Source of the DNA: an uncultured beta proteobacterium
GTDB taxonomy: Bacteria; Pseudomonadota; Gammaproteobacteria; Burkholderiales; Burkholderiaceae_C
Reading direction: 5' to 3'
DNA: 32,261 bases
Assembly (NCBI GenBank): GCA_903838565.1
Contig: CAILZB010000047.1
Span: 1 to 32,261 of the forward strand
The position numbers were made by a program, and so were the translations under genes. A model generated the notes under the pieces. That model saw nothing but the letters and a program-made list of their open reading frames with translations. It did no database searches and was not told where the DNA came from. This document shows, piece after piece, positions 17,428-25,596 of this stretch (position 1 is its first letter; each line of letters opens with the position of its first letter).

Positions 17428-17842
17428 CGACAACAAGCCCGTTGAAGAAGATCCCATGGCCGCCTGGGCCGAGGCGCTGGAAGAGCAAAAGGGCGGGACC
17501 GAAGCCGATCAGGGTGGCCCCCTCACGGGCGAGTCCGTTCGGCCGTTTTCCAGTTCGGCCGCAGACGCTCCCATGACCGACATCGACCGGGTGCTCGATA
17601 TTCCGGTGCAGCTCTCGGTCGAGCTGGGGCGCACCAAGGTGCCGATCAAGTACATCCTGCAACTGGGTCAGGGCTCGGTCGTGGAGCTCGATGCGCTGGC
17701 GGGCGAGCCCATGGACGTGCTGGTCAACGGCTACCTGATCGCGCAGGGCGAGGTGGTGGTGGTGAACGACAAGTTCGGCATTCGGCTCACCGACGTGGTG
17801 ACACCGTCCGAGCGCCTCAAGCGCGTCAGCCGCGGCGGCTGA
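17417..17842 (+). CDS. fliN: Flagellar motor switch protein FliN
   Basis: FliN forms the base of the C ring and binds FliH to deliver the ATPase complex. The 141-residue product has a variable acidic N-terminus and a SpoA domain: VLDIPVQLSVELGRTKVPIK, LQLGQGSVVELDALAGEP and VLVNGYLIAQGEVVVV, ending in the FliN-type FGIRLTDVVTPSERLKRV. ATG 17417 sits nine bases after GGAG and overlaps the fliM stop; earlier in-frame ATGs lie inside fliM. Confidence 0.97.
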   Translation: MSTDDNKPVEEDPMAAWAEALEEQKGGTEADQGGPLTGESVRPFSSSAADAPMTDIDRVLDIPVQLSVELGRTKVPIKYILQLGQGSVVELDALAGEPMDVLVNGYLIAQGEVVVVNDKFGIRLTDVVTPSERLKRVSRGG

Positions 17843-17846
17843 GAAC

Positions 17847-18164
17847 ATGACGCAGTCGCTGATCACGGTCGTGATATTTGTGGTGTTGCTGGCCATGCTG
17901 CCGCTGGCCGTGAAGCGCATCACGCAGCGGCGCCAGGGCGGCCTGGGCGCTGACCTGGCATCGAGCAAGCTGATTTCGGTGCTGGCTGTGGGACCGCAAC
18001 AGCGGGTGGTGACCGTGGAAGTGGGCCCGCAAGGCGCACGCACCTGGCTGGTACTGGGCGTGACGCAGCAAAGCATCACCACGCTGCACACGCTGGCGCC
18101 GGTGCAGCCGGTAGCGATCGACCCTGTTACGCTCAATCAGATGCAGGTGGACGCGCATGTCTAA
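17847..18164 (+). CDS. fliO: Flagellar export protein FliO
   Basis: FliO is a small inner-membrane protein that helps assemble the FliP pentamer of the export gate. The 105-residue product has one membrane segment near the N-terminus (LITVVIFVVLLAMLPLAV) and a cytoplasmic region with LISVLAVGPQQRVVTVEVG and WLVLGVTQQSITTLHTL, as in other FliO proteins. The family is poorly conserved, so the position between fliN and fliP supports the call. It overlaps fliP by 8 bases. Confidence 0.93.
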   Translation: MTQSLITVVIFVVLLAMLPLAVKRITQRRQGGLGADLASSKLISVLAVGPQQRVVTVEVGPQGARTWLVLGVTQQSITTLHTLAPVQPVAIDPVTLNQMQVDAHV

Positions 18165-18912
18165 GTGGCTGGGCCGCACGCGCTGGCTTGGCGCTGCAAC
18201 GCTGCTGCTGGCGTCCGCGCCAGGCTGGGCGCAGACGGCCGGACAGTTGCCACTGCTCGTGGGAACCGGCGGCTCCGGCATGAGTTTTTCGGTGCCGATC
18301 CAGACCCTGCTGTTCTTCACGGCGCTGTCCTTCCTGCCGGCCATCCTGCTGATGATGACGGGCTTCACGCGCATCGTGATCGTGCTCTCGCTGCTGCGCC
18401 AGGCCCTGGGAACGCAGTCGGCGCCACCGAATCAGGTGGTGGTCGGGCTCTCGCTGTTCCTGACCTTCTTCGTCATGGGTCCGACGCTGGACCGTGTTTA
18501 CCGCGACGCCTATGTGCCCTACAGCACCAACGCCATGGCCTTTGAAGACGCGCTGGGCAAGGCGGAAACGCCGATGCGCGAGTTCATGACCAAACAGACG
18601 CGGCAGTCCGACTTCGCGCTCTTTGCCAAGCTGGCCAAGCTCGACGCCGCGGTGACGCCGCTGACGGCGCCGATGCGCGTCATCATCCCGGCCTTTGTCA
18701 CGAGCGAGCTCAAGTCGGCGTTCCAGATCGGCTTCATGATCTTCATCCCGTTTCTGGTGATCGACATGGTGGTGGCCAGCGTGCTGATGTCGCTGGGCAT
18801 GATGATGCTGTCGCCGGTGCTGGTGGCCCTGCCCTTCAAGCTGATGCTGTTCGTGCTGGCCGATGGCTGGAATTTATTGATCGGTTCGCTCGCGGCGAGT
18901 TTCGTGCAATGA
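18157..18912 (+). CDS. fliP: Flagellar export gate protein FliP
   Basis: FliP is the main pore-forming subunit of the type III export gate. The 251-residue product has an N-terminal cleavable-type signal (to about AQT at 26), which is typical of FliP, and about four membrane segments. Diagnostic stretches are QTLLFFTALSFLPAILLMMT, FTRIVIVLSLLRQALGTQ, PPNQVVVGLSLFLTFFVMGP and VIDMVVASVLMSLGMMML, ending in LADGWNLLIGSLAASF. Its stop overlaps the fliQ start by four bases. Confidence 0.97.
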   Translation: MSKWLGRTRWLGAATLLLASAPGWAQTAGQLPLLVGTGGSGMSFSVPIQTLLFFTALSFLPAILLMMTGFTRIVIVLSLLRQALGTQSAPPNQVVVGLSLFLTFFVMGPTLDRVYRDAYVPYSTNAMAFEDALGKAETPMREFMTKQTRQSDFALFAKLAKLDAAVTPLTAPMRVIIPAFVTSELKSAFQIGFMIFIPFLVIDMVVASVLMSLGMMMLSPVLVALPFKLMLFVLADGWNLLIGSLAASFVQ

Positions 18913-19178
18913 ACGCGCAAATGGTCCTGACCATGGGCCAGGAGGCCCTGATGATGATGCTCATGGTGTCAGCGCCGGTGCTGGGCGTGGTGCTGGTGGT
19001 GGGCCTGCTGGTGAGCCTGTTCCAGGCGGTGACGCAAATCAACGAGGCGACGCTGTCCTTCGTCCCCAAGCTGATCGCAGCCGTGGCGGTGTTTGCCATT
19101 TCCGGCCCCTGGATGCTGAGTGTGCTGGTGGACTACATCCGCCGCACGATCGAATCGATTCCGTCCCTGATGCTTTAA
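18909..19178 (+). CDS. fliQ: Flagellar export gate protein FliQ
   Basis: FliQ is the two-helix inner-membrane subunit that wraps the FliP/FliR core. The 89-residue length is exact for the family. Two membrane segments are visible (about 16-40 and 52-75), separated by the highly conserved SLFQAVTQINEATLSFVPK loop. The start overlaps the fliP stop by four bases. Confidence 0.97.
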   Translation: MNAQMVLTMGQEALMMMLMVSAPVLGVVLVVGLLVSLFQAVTQINEATLSFVPKLIAAVAVFAISGPWMLSVLVDYIRRTIESIPSLML

Positions 19179-19196
19179 CGTGAAGGTTGGCGCGCC

Positions 19197-19964
19197 GTGA
19201 TCACCCTGACCGAGGCGCAACTCAGCGCTTGGCTTTCGCCGGTGCTGTGGCCCTTCTTTCGGGTGCTGGCGGTGTTCACCGCAGCGCCGGTCTTCTCCAG
19301 CCGTGTGTTTCCGATGCGCTCCAAGGTCGGCCTGGCGTTGCTGGTGGCGCTGTGCGCGCAGGCCAGCCTGAGCGGGCAACCACAGGTCAGCTTCACCGGA
19401 CCGCTGGCGCTGGAGACGCTGGTGCAACAGATCGGCATCGGTCTGGCCATGGGCTTTGCCGTGCGCGTGGTGTTTTCCTCGATGGAACTCGCCGGCGAGT
19501 TGATCGGCCTGCAGATGGGCCTGAATTTCGCGACCTTCTTTGATCCCACGAGCAACACGCAGTCGAGCGCGGTGTCGCTCTTCTTCGGGCACATGACGGT
19601 GCTGCTGTTCATCGTGATGAATGGCCACCTGCTGGTGCTGATGGCCGTGATCCGCAGTTTCGACGCGTTTCCGGTGGGCGCCAGCCTGATGGCCATGCTG
19701 GGCAAGGTGCGGCTGTTCGACATTGGCACCGACCTGTTCTCCAGCGCCTTGTGGATCGCGCTGCCGATGATCGCCGTGCTGCTGCTGATCAACCTGACGC
19801 TGGGCATCATTTCACGGGTCGCGCCCCAGATGAACATCTACGCCATCGGCTTTCCGGTGACGCTGACCGTGGGCATGCTGGGCATCGCCGTCACACTGCC
19901 GCTGCTGGACCACCCCTTTGCCGCGCTGTTTGCGCGCACCATCGACCTGTTCGCGGCGCACTGA
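19197..19964 (+). CDS. fliR: Flagellar export gate protein FliR
   Basis: FliR is a single-copy subunit of the export gate pore next to FlhB. The 255-residue product has about six membrane segments and starts with LSAWLSPVLWPFFRVLAVF. Family features include PVFSSRVFPMRSKVGLALLV, VFSSMELAGELIGLQMGLNF and RVAPQMNIYAIGFPVTLTVG. Translation starts at GTG 19197, 18 bases after fliQ. fliR ends the flagellar operon here; flhB and flhA are not in the window. The gap to the convergent response regulator is only 17 bases. Confidence 0.97.
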   Translation: MITLTEAQLSAWLSPVLWPFFRVLAVFTAAPVFSSRVFPMRSKVGLALLVALCAQASLSGQPQVSFTGPLALETLVQQIGIGLAMGFAVRVVFSSMELAGELIGLQMGLNFATFFDPTSNTQSSAVSLFFGHMTVLLFIVMNGHLLVLMAVIRSFDAFPVGASLMAMLGKVRLFDIGTDLFSSALWIALPMIAVLLLINLTLGIISRVAPQMNIYAIGFPVTLTVGMLGIAVTLPLLDHPFAALFARTIDLFAAH

Positions 19965-19981
19965 AGGCGCCTGCCCGGCGG

Positions 19982-20611
19982 CTACACCAGGTTGTTGCGG
20001 ATCGCGTACATGGTGATGTCCGCGTTTGTGGAGAGCTTGAGCTTTTCCAGCGCGCGGGCGCGGTACACGCTCACGGTCTTGGGGCTGAGCGTCATTTCCT
20101 CGGCGATCTCGGAGAGCTTCTTGCCCGAGGCGATCTTCAGCACGGTCTGCAGCTCGCGCTCCGACAGCGTGGTGTGCGGCAGTTCCTGCATCGGATTGGA
20201 GAGGCTCTCCACCAGCATCTGCGCAACCTCGGGCGAAACGTACTTGCGCCCCTGCGCCAGCGCGCGCACGGCGACGGTGAGTTGCGCGGGGTCTCCCGCC
20301 TTGTTCAGGTAGCCATGGGCCCCGGCGCGCAGGCAGCGGATGGCGTACTGGTCTTCGGCGAACATCGACACCACCAGCACCTTGATCGGTGACTTGGCGT
20401 CGGTCAGGCTTTCCAGCACTTCCAGCCCGCCCCGGCCCGGCATGTTCAGGTCCAGCACCAACACGTCGCAGGCGGCGGTGCGCAGCACCGCACGCACTTC
20501 GGAATAGCTCCCGGCCTCGGCCGTCACCTGGATGTCCACCGCTTCGGACAGGGTGTCGCGAATCCCGCGTCGGACAAAGGCGTGGTCGTCGCAAATCACA
20601 ACGTGGATCAT
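19982..20611 (-). CDS. LuxR/NarL-family response regulator
   Basis: The 209-residue regulator is a DNA-binding protein of the NarL/UvrY class. Its receiver domain (1-120) has the acidic pair D8/D9, the phospho-acceptor D54 in LVLDLNMPG, S82 and K104. The C-terminal helix-turn-helix (about 148-205) has LSERELQTVLKIASGKKLSE and LSPKTVSVYRARALEKL, typical of GerE/LuxR domains. It lies 10 bases after the kinase gene on the same strand and is surely its partner. Its targets are unknown; the position between flagellar and chemotaxis operons suggests motility genes, which is inference. Confidence 0.94.
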   Translation of the reverse strand: MIHVVICDDHAFVRRGIRDTLSEAVDIQVTAEAGSYSEVRAVLRTAACDVLVLDLNMPGRGGLEVLESLTDAKSPIKVLVVSMFAEDQYAIRCLRAGAHGYLNKAGDPAQLTVAVRALAQGRKYVSPEVAQMLVESLSNPMQELPHTTLSERELQTVLKIASGKKLSEIAEEMTLSPKTVSVYRARALEKLKLSTNADITMYAIRNNLV

Positions 20612-20621
20612 GGTGCAGCTT

Positions 20622-21722
20622 TCAAAATGGGGCGGGGGAGGTCGAGTCCAGCAGCGGTATGGACACGATCACCGAGGTGCCGGCGCCCTCGTTGTGACTG
20701 ATGTCGATCCAGCCGCCCACGGTCTTGGCACGCTCGCGCAGACCCTTGATGCCGAAGGCGCTGGGTTTTTCCAGGTCTTCCTTGGAGATGCCGCGTCCAT
20801 TGTCGGAAATTTCCACGGTCAAGACGCTCTCGTGGTCGGAGACATCGATGTTGACGCTGGAGCATTGCGCGTACTTGGAGATGTTGGTCAAGGCCTCCTG
20901 CGCCGTGCGGTAGGCGACGAGCTGCACCTCCTTGGAGGCATTCACGGTTTCCTCGGCCGCGCGCAGCGTGGTCTTGATGCCCGTGCGCTTCTCAAAGCCC
21001 GTGGCCATCCATTGGATCGCCGCCACCAGCCCCTGATCCAGAATCGCAGGACGCAGGTCGCGCATGATGCGCTGGCTCGCGCCCAGCGCATGCTGCAGCA
21101 TCTCGGTGGCCGCCGTGATGTGCATCTGGGCGGCAGGGTCGCTCGCGTGGCGCCCCAGCCAGGCCAGATCAAACTTCATCGCCGCCAGCGCGCCGCCGAT
21201 GTCGTCGTGGACTTCGCGGGCGATCGAGGCCCGCTCGCGCTCGATGCTCAACTGCAGGTGCGCGGTGAGCTCGGCCATGCGTTTTTGCGAAGCCGCCAGT
21301 TCGGCGTCCGCGCGGGCCTTGGCCAACCGGGTATCGCGCACTTCGATGGCGCGCCCGATCACGTGGACCAGATTGCTCAGATTGTCCTTCAGCACATAGT
21401 CGTTGATGCCGTGCTTGAGCGCATCCACGGCAGCGGTCTCGCCGATGGCGTTGGACAGCAGGATGAAGGGGGGGCGGCGCTCCAGCTCCAGCACCTCGCT
21501 CCAGGCGTCGATGGCGGTGAAGTCGGCAAAACGGTAGTCCGACAGGATCACGTCGTAATTCACGGTGTCGATCTGGTCGCAAAATTCCCGCAGCGTTTGC
21601 GCCCGAACCACGTCGAAAGTGCCGCCGCTGCGGCGCAGCGCAAACTTGACCAGTTCGTGATCCTGTTCGGAAGATTCCAGATGCAGCAGCCGGATCGGGC
21701 GGGTATAGGAAGTTATCAACAT
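20622..21722 (-). CDS. Hybrid NarL-type sensor histidine kinase with N-terminal receiver-like domain
   Basis: This 366-residue kinase lacks membrane segments. Residues 1-125 form a receiver-like domain: D62 lies in VILSDYRFADF and K112 in DYVLKD. The usual acidic pocket is weak, reading LESSEQD at about 15-21 instead of the common LEDSPxD form. A short helical linker (about 125-155) leads to a HisKA_3 dimerisation domain with H172 in IAREVHDDIGGAL. The ATPase domain has the N box EALTNISKYAQ (N280), G1 ISDNGRGIS and G2 FGIKGLRERA. It likely phosphorylates the downstream response regulator and may receive phosphate or protein signals through its receiver rather than through a membrane sensor. 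Confidence 0.92.
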   Translation of the reverse strand: MLITSYTRPIRLLHLESSEQDHELVKFALRRSGGTFDVVRAQTLREFCDQIDTVNYDVILSDYRFADFTAIDAWSEVLELERRPPFILLSNAIGETAAVDALKHGINDYVLKDNLSNLVHVIGRAIEVRDTRLAKARADAELAASQKRMAELTAHLQLSIERERASIAREVHDDIGGALAAMKFDLAWLGRHASDPAAQMHITAATEMLQHALGASQRIMRDLRPAILDQGLVAAIQWMATGFEKRTGIKTTLRAAEETVNASKEVQLVAYRTAQEALTNISKYAQCSSVNIDVSDHESVLTVEISDNGRGISKEDLEKPSAFGIKGLRERAKTVGGWIDISHNEGAGTSVIVSIPLLDSTSPAPF

Positions 21723-21953
21723 GGTTGCCCCCGATGATAAGTGCTCACGCGCGGGTGAGCGGCAAAGCGCGGTACTGGCGGGTCATCCCCGCGCAATTGA
21801 CCGGTTGCGGCCCGGCCAAGCGCGTTTTGACTGGCGGCTGGCTGGTATGCTTCGGGTCGTGACACCTCCCTTGTATGCGTGCCTGAGCCCGTTTGCCTAG
21901 AAAGCGTTCCGAGACCAAATGCCACCCGTCCTGATCGAACCGATGGAGAAGCA
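21723..21953. promoter_or_regulatory. Divergent control region between the kinase and the chemotaxis operon
   Basis: This 231-base region should hold the promoters for both transcripts. It contains GCTCACGCGCGGGTGAGC (21743-21760), a near-perfect palindrome with 6-base perfect outer arms 20 bases upstream of the kinase ATG. It also contains TTGACCGG/CCGGCCAA (21797-21819), with 7 of 8 positions paired. A TTGACT (near 21827) and a TATGCT (near 21846) are spaced too closely for sigma-70. I could not assign a clear promoter. Confidence 0.4.
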
Positions 21954-22472
21954 ATGCAGCCACCCTTGATGCAGCCGTCCGTGCCCTCGGTGCAACTGCC
22001 CGTCATGGCGGTGGCCGAGCTGCAGGATTCTCTGCTGGTCGTGATGCACGATTTGCAGCGCCTGGAAGGCTTGCTCAATCATGCAGGGGACAATTTGCTG
22101 GACCGCTTTACCGTCGCCAATCGCAGCCTGAGCGCGATGGCCGGTGGCGACATGGGAGCGCTGGAGCTGGCGCGTGGCGCGCTGCAGGCCGCCGTGACCG
22201 AACTGCAGTTTCAGGACATGGCCTCGCAGCTGATCGTGCACACCACCAAGGTGGTTCAGGGTTGCGCGTTTCGCCTGGCGTCGGAGGCCATGGGCCACGA
22301 GGAGGACGAAGACGCGGCGCCTTTTGGCGACCCGGGACACGATCGCCGCTTCTTTTCACGTGCGCACGAGAACGAACAGTCCCCGGGCGACGAGTTTGGC
22401 AACCAGATTCCCGATCGCCCCAACCCTGTGACGCAAAGCGAGATGGACGCCGGGTCCATCGAGCTGTTTTAG
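21954..22472 (+). CDS. CheZ-like chemotaxis protein (putative CheY phosphatase)
   Basis: The first gene of the chemotaxis operon encodes 172 residues. It has a helical N-terminal half (about 18-112) and a low-complexity, acidic, probably disordered tail. Residues 84-94, LQFQDMASQLI, match the catalytic CheZ motif (E. coli D143-LTG-Q147) with D88 and Q92 at the same spacing. The protein ends in DAGSIELF, which resembles the end of CheD in this window (GGSVDLF). E. coli CheZ also carries a CheY-binding peptide at its C-terminus. A phosphatase role is inferred, not shown. ATG 21954 is preceded by GGAG; an upstream in-frame ATG at 21879 lacks a site. Confidence 0.6.
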   Translation: MQPPLMQPSVPSVQLPVMAVAELQDSLLVVMHDLQRLEGLLNHAGDNLLDRFTVANRSLSAMAGGDMGALELARGALQAAVTELQFQDMASQLIVHTTKVVQGCAFRLASEAMGHEEDEDAAPFGDPGHDRRFFSRAHENEQSPGDEFGNQIPDRPNPVTQSEMDAGSIELF

Positions 22473-22514
22473 GACAGGCAATGATTTTCAAGTATCTCTT
22501 AGTTGGAGCTTTTC

Positions 22515-22877
22515 ATGCATTCGATCCTCGCAGTTGATGATTCTGCGTCCATGCGCAAGATGGTTTCCTTTACGCTGACGGGCGCGGGCTATCACGTGGT
22601 GGAGGCGGTGGACGGCGAAGACGCGTTCGAGAAGGCCGTGGGCGCGAAATTTGACCTGGTGCTGACCGACCAGAACATGCCGCGCCTGGACGGCCTGGGG
22701 TTGACGCGCAAGCTGCGCGGCGACCCGCGTTTTCAATCGATACCGATATTGATCCTGACGACCGAGTCGGGCGATCTGATGAAGCAGGCCGGACGCGCTG
22801 CAGGTGCGACCGGGTGGTTGGTCAAACCCTTTGATCCGACCCGATTGCTCGAAGTGATTCAAAAAGTCATCCGTTAA
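22515..22877 (+). CDS. cheY: Chemotaxis response regulator CheY
   Basis: CheY is the single-domain regulator that, when phosphorylated by CheA, binds FliM and changes rotation. The 120-residue product has D8/D9, phospho-acceptor D52 in LVLTDQNMPRLDG, T82/T83 in ILILTTES, and K104 in GWLVKPF. At the position of the E. coli switching tyrosine (Y106) it has W101-L instead, which I believe is common in CheY homologues of this group. ATG 22515 has GGAG seven bases upstream. Confidence 0.95.
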   Translation: MHSILAVDDSASMRKMVSFTLTGAGYHVVEAVDGEDAFEKAVGAKFDLVLTDQNMPRLDGLGLTRKLRGDPRFQSIPILILTTESGDLMKQAGRAAGATGWLVKPFDPTRLLEVIQKVIR

Positions 22878-22889
22878 TGTGAAAGAACG

Positions 22890-22934
22890 AACTTTCATGG
22901 TGCTGGGGCGCCTCGCGCATCAGGCATGAAAGTT
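22890..22934. repeat. Inverted repeat between cheY and cheA
   Basis: AACTTTCAT (22890-22898) and ATGAAAGTT (22926-22934) are perfect 9-base inverted arms around a 27-base GC-rich centre. It sits in the 117-base cheY-cheA gap, 60 bases before the cheA start. It has no trailing T run, so it is not a typical intrinsic terminator. It may be a leader hairpin or an operator. Confidence 0.45.
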
Positions 22935-22994
22935 AGCGTGAAAGTGGGTTCGGCACACGCCGGCGGGTTCATTGGTTTTGTAAGGAGTAGCAGC

Positions 22995-25058
22995 ATGAGC
23001 GAGACAAATCAGGAAAAATCGGGGGGCGAAGCCGATTTCGATCTGACCCAGTTCTATCAGATCTTTTTCGAAGAGGCGGGGGAGAACCTCGACCAGATGG
23101 AACAGATGCTGCTCGATCTGGACCTGTCGGTGGTGGACGACGAGGAGCTCAACGGGATTTTCCGCTGCGCGCACTCGATCAAGGGAGGTGCTGCAACCTT
23201 CGGTTTCGCCGACGTGGCGGAACTCACGCACAACATGGAGTCGCTGCTGGACAAGCTGCGCCGCCATGAGCTGCAGCCCACGACACCGATGGTGGATGCC
23301 CTGCTCGAATCCGCCGATGCGTCGCGCAGCCTGCTGGCCCGACATCAGCATGGCAGCGGCAGCGTCCTGCCCACGGCCGAGCTGGTGCGCCGCATCAGCG
23401 AGTTGGCTGCCGGGCGCACGCCGGCCGCAGCACCCAAGGCTCAGGCGGCACCGGTCGCGGCATCGGTCGCGGCCAAGCCAGCCAAGAGCACGCGTTCACT
23501 GGAGATCGAGATTGGTCCGCTGGAGCAACTGGATCAGGCCGACGCCCTGAAGGAGCTGTTTCGCGACATTCCCGGCCTGGGAAGCATCAGCGTGCTGGAG
23601 AGCAAGCACCCCAATGTGCGCGTGTTTGCGGTGGAGACCAGTTCATCGGACGCCGACCTGCTCGATCTCTTCATCTTCCACGTGGCCAAGGAACAGGTCA
23701 CGATCCGCTGCGTGGACGATGTCGCGGTCGAAGTCAGTGCCCCCGCTGCGGCCACGCTGGCGGGCGCCGATGGCGCGGACGCGGGTTTTGGTTTCTTCCA
23801 TGGTTCGCCCGGCGCGCCTACCGAGACAGCGGCGCCGCTGGCCGAGGTGGTCGAATCCAGGGCCAGCCCCAAGGTCGGCAACAAGGCGCAACTGGAAGCC
23901 GCCACCATCCGCGTGGCGGTGAGCAAGGTCGACCAGTTGATCAACCTCGTGGGCGAACTCGTCATCACCCAGGCCATGCTGGCGCAAAACAGCCGCAGCC
24001 TGGACCCGGCGCTGAATCAGCAGCTGATGGCGGGCCTGGCCGATCTGGACCGCAACACCCGCGACCTGCAGGAGTCGGTGATGTCGATCCGCATGATCCC
24101 GATGTCCATCGTGTTCAGCCGCTTTCCGCGCATGCTGCGCGATCTGGCCAGCAAACTGGGCAAGAAGGTCGAAATGGTGATGCAGGGCGAAGCCACGGAG
24201 CTGGACAAGGGCTTGGTCGAGAAGATCACCGACCCGTTGACGCACCTGGTGCGCAACAGCTGCGACCACGGCATTGAAATGCCCGAAGTGCGGCTCGCCA
24301 AGGGCAAGACCGCGCACGGCACGATTACCTTGTCGGCCTCGCACCAGGGCGGATCGATCGTGATCGAGGTGCGCGACGACGGGCGCGGCTTGTCGCGCGA
24401 AAAGATCCTGAGCAAGGCGCGCGAACGCGGCCTGGACGTGTCGGATCAAATGTCCGACGCGGAGGTCTGGCAACTGATTTTCGCCCCGGGATTTTCCACG
24501 GCCGATGTCGTCACCGACGTCTCGGGGCGCGGCGTGGGGCTGGATGTGGTGATTCGCAACATCACCTCGCTCAACGGCACGGTCGAAATTGATTCCGCCG
24601 AAGGCTACGGCATGAAGGTGTCGGTGCGGCTGCCGCTGACACTGGCCATCATGGACGGCATGTCGGTGGGCGTGGGCAGCGAGGTCTACATCCTGCCGCT
24701 GTCGTCGGTGGTGGAGTCGTTCCTGGTCAAGGCCGAAGCGGTGAGCACGGTCGGCCAGGGCTCGCAACTGGTGAAGGTGCGCGAAGAGTACATGCCGGTG
24801 ATCGAGCTGGACAAGGTGTTCCAGGTGCCGCGACTGGACCAGGAAAAAGCCAACAGCATCATGGTCGTGGTCGAGGCCGAAGGCAGCCGGGCGGCGTTGC
24901 TGGTGGACGAGTTGCTGGGCCAGCAGCAGGTGGTGGTGAAGAACCTGGAATCGAACTACCGCAAGGTTCCGAATGTGTCGGGCGCGACCATTCTGGGAGA
25001 TGGCAAGGTGGCGCTCATTCTGGATACGGGTGGCCTGATCCGGCGCACAAGGCATTGA
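22995..25058 (+). CDS. cheA: Chemotaxis histidine kinase CheA
   Basis: CheA receives receptor signals and phosphorylates CheY and CheB. The 687-residue protein has an Hpt domain with H60 in [16 protein letters not shown], a CheY/CheB-docking P2-like domain (about 165-260), a dimerisation P3 helix pair (from about [18 protein letters not shown]), and an ATPase domain with [19 protein letters not shown] and VRDDGRGLS. The [20 protein letters not shown] segment and a C-terminal CheW-like domain that binds receptors and CheW (from about 545) follow. The start at ATG 22995 has AAGGAG ten bases upstream. The order cheY-cheA-cheW follows the operon direction. Confidence 0.97.
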   Translation: MSETNQEKSGGEADFDLTQFYQIFFEEAGENLDQMEQMLLDLDLSVVDDEELNGIFRCAHSIKGGAATFGFADVAELTHNMESLLDKLRRHELQPTTPMVDALLESADASRSLLARHQHGSGSVLPTAELVRRISELAAGRTPAAAPKAQAAPVAASVAAKPAKSTRSLEIEIGPLEQLDQADALKELFRDIPGLGSISVLESKHPNVRVFAVETSSSDADLLDLFIFHVAKEQVTIRCVDDVAVEVSAPAAATLAGADGADAGFGFFHGSPGAPTETAAPLAEVVESRASPKVGNKAQLEAATIRVAVSKVDQLINLVGELVITQAMLAQNSRSLDPALNQQLMAGLADLDRNTRDLQESVMSIRMIPMSIVFSRFPRMLRDLASKLGKKVEMVMQGEATELDKGLVEKITDPLTHLVRNSCDHGIEMPEVRLAKGKTAHGTITLSASHQGGSIVIEVRDDGRGLSREKILSKARERGLDVSDQMSDAEVWQLIFAPGFSTADVVTDVSGRGVGLDVVIRNITSLNGTVEIDSAEGYGMKVSVRLPLTLAIMDGMSVGVGSEVYILPLSSVVESFLVKAEAVSTVGQGSQLVKVREEYMPVIELDKVFQVPRLDQEKANSIMVVVEAEGSRAALLVDELLGQQQVVVKNLESNYRKVPNVSGATILGDGKVALILDTGGLIRRTRH

Positions 25059-25089
25059 ACGTCGGACAAACTATTCGGGAGAAATTGCA

Positions 25090-25581
25090 ATGGAAGTGAT
25101 GGAAAGAAAAGACAACCCCAACGCCGCCTCCGGTGTGCGGGAATACCTGACATTCCGGCTGGACCAGGAAGAATACGGGATCGATATCCTGAAGGTGCAG
25201 GAGATTCGCGGCTACGAGGTGCCGACGCGGATCGCGAACGCGCCGTCCTTTCTCAAGGGCGTGGTGAACCTGCGCGGCACCATCGTGCCGATCGTGGACA
25301 TGCGCATCAAGTTCAACTGCGCCAACGCCGATTACAGCAGCTTCACCGTGGTGATCATTCTGAACCTGGGAACGCGCATTGTCGGCATCGTGGTGGACTC
25401 GGTCAGCGACGTGATGGAACTGCCCGCCGGCAGCATCAAACCCGCACCCGAAGTGGACAGCGGTCTGGACGCGGATTGCATCGTCGGCCTGGGCTCGGTC
25501 GGCGACCGGATGCTGATCCTGCTGGATATCGGCAAGCTGATGGCCGGTTCGGATATGGCTTTGTCTGGCGACGCCGATTGA
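25090..25581 (+). CDS. cheW: Chemotaxis coupling protein CheW
   Basis: CheW links receptors to CheA in the signalling array. The 163-residue product shows the double SH3-like CheW fold: [20 protein letters not shown], the receptor-contact region [20 protein letters not shown], and [16 protein letters not shown]. Residue spacing and length are normal. GGGAG lies nine bases before ATG 25090. Confidence 0.96.
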   Translation: MEVMERKDNPNAASGVREYLTFRLDQEEYGIDILKVQEIRGYEVPTRIANAPSFLKGVVNLRGTIVPIVDMRIKFNCANADYSSFTVVIILNLGTRIVGIVVDSVSDVMELPAGSIKPAPEVDSGLDADCIVGLGSVGDRMLILLDIGKLMAGSDMALSGDAD

Positions 25582-25596
25582 GCGTGTACGCCTGAC

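Noticed and set aside
21850..21880. Sigma-54-like TGACAC...TTGT upstream of the CheZ-like gene
   Set aside because: It lacks both the invariant GG at -24 and GC at -12, so it is not credible as a sigma-54 promoter.
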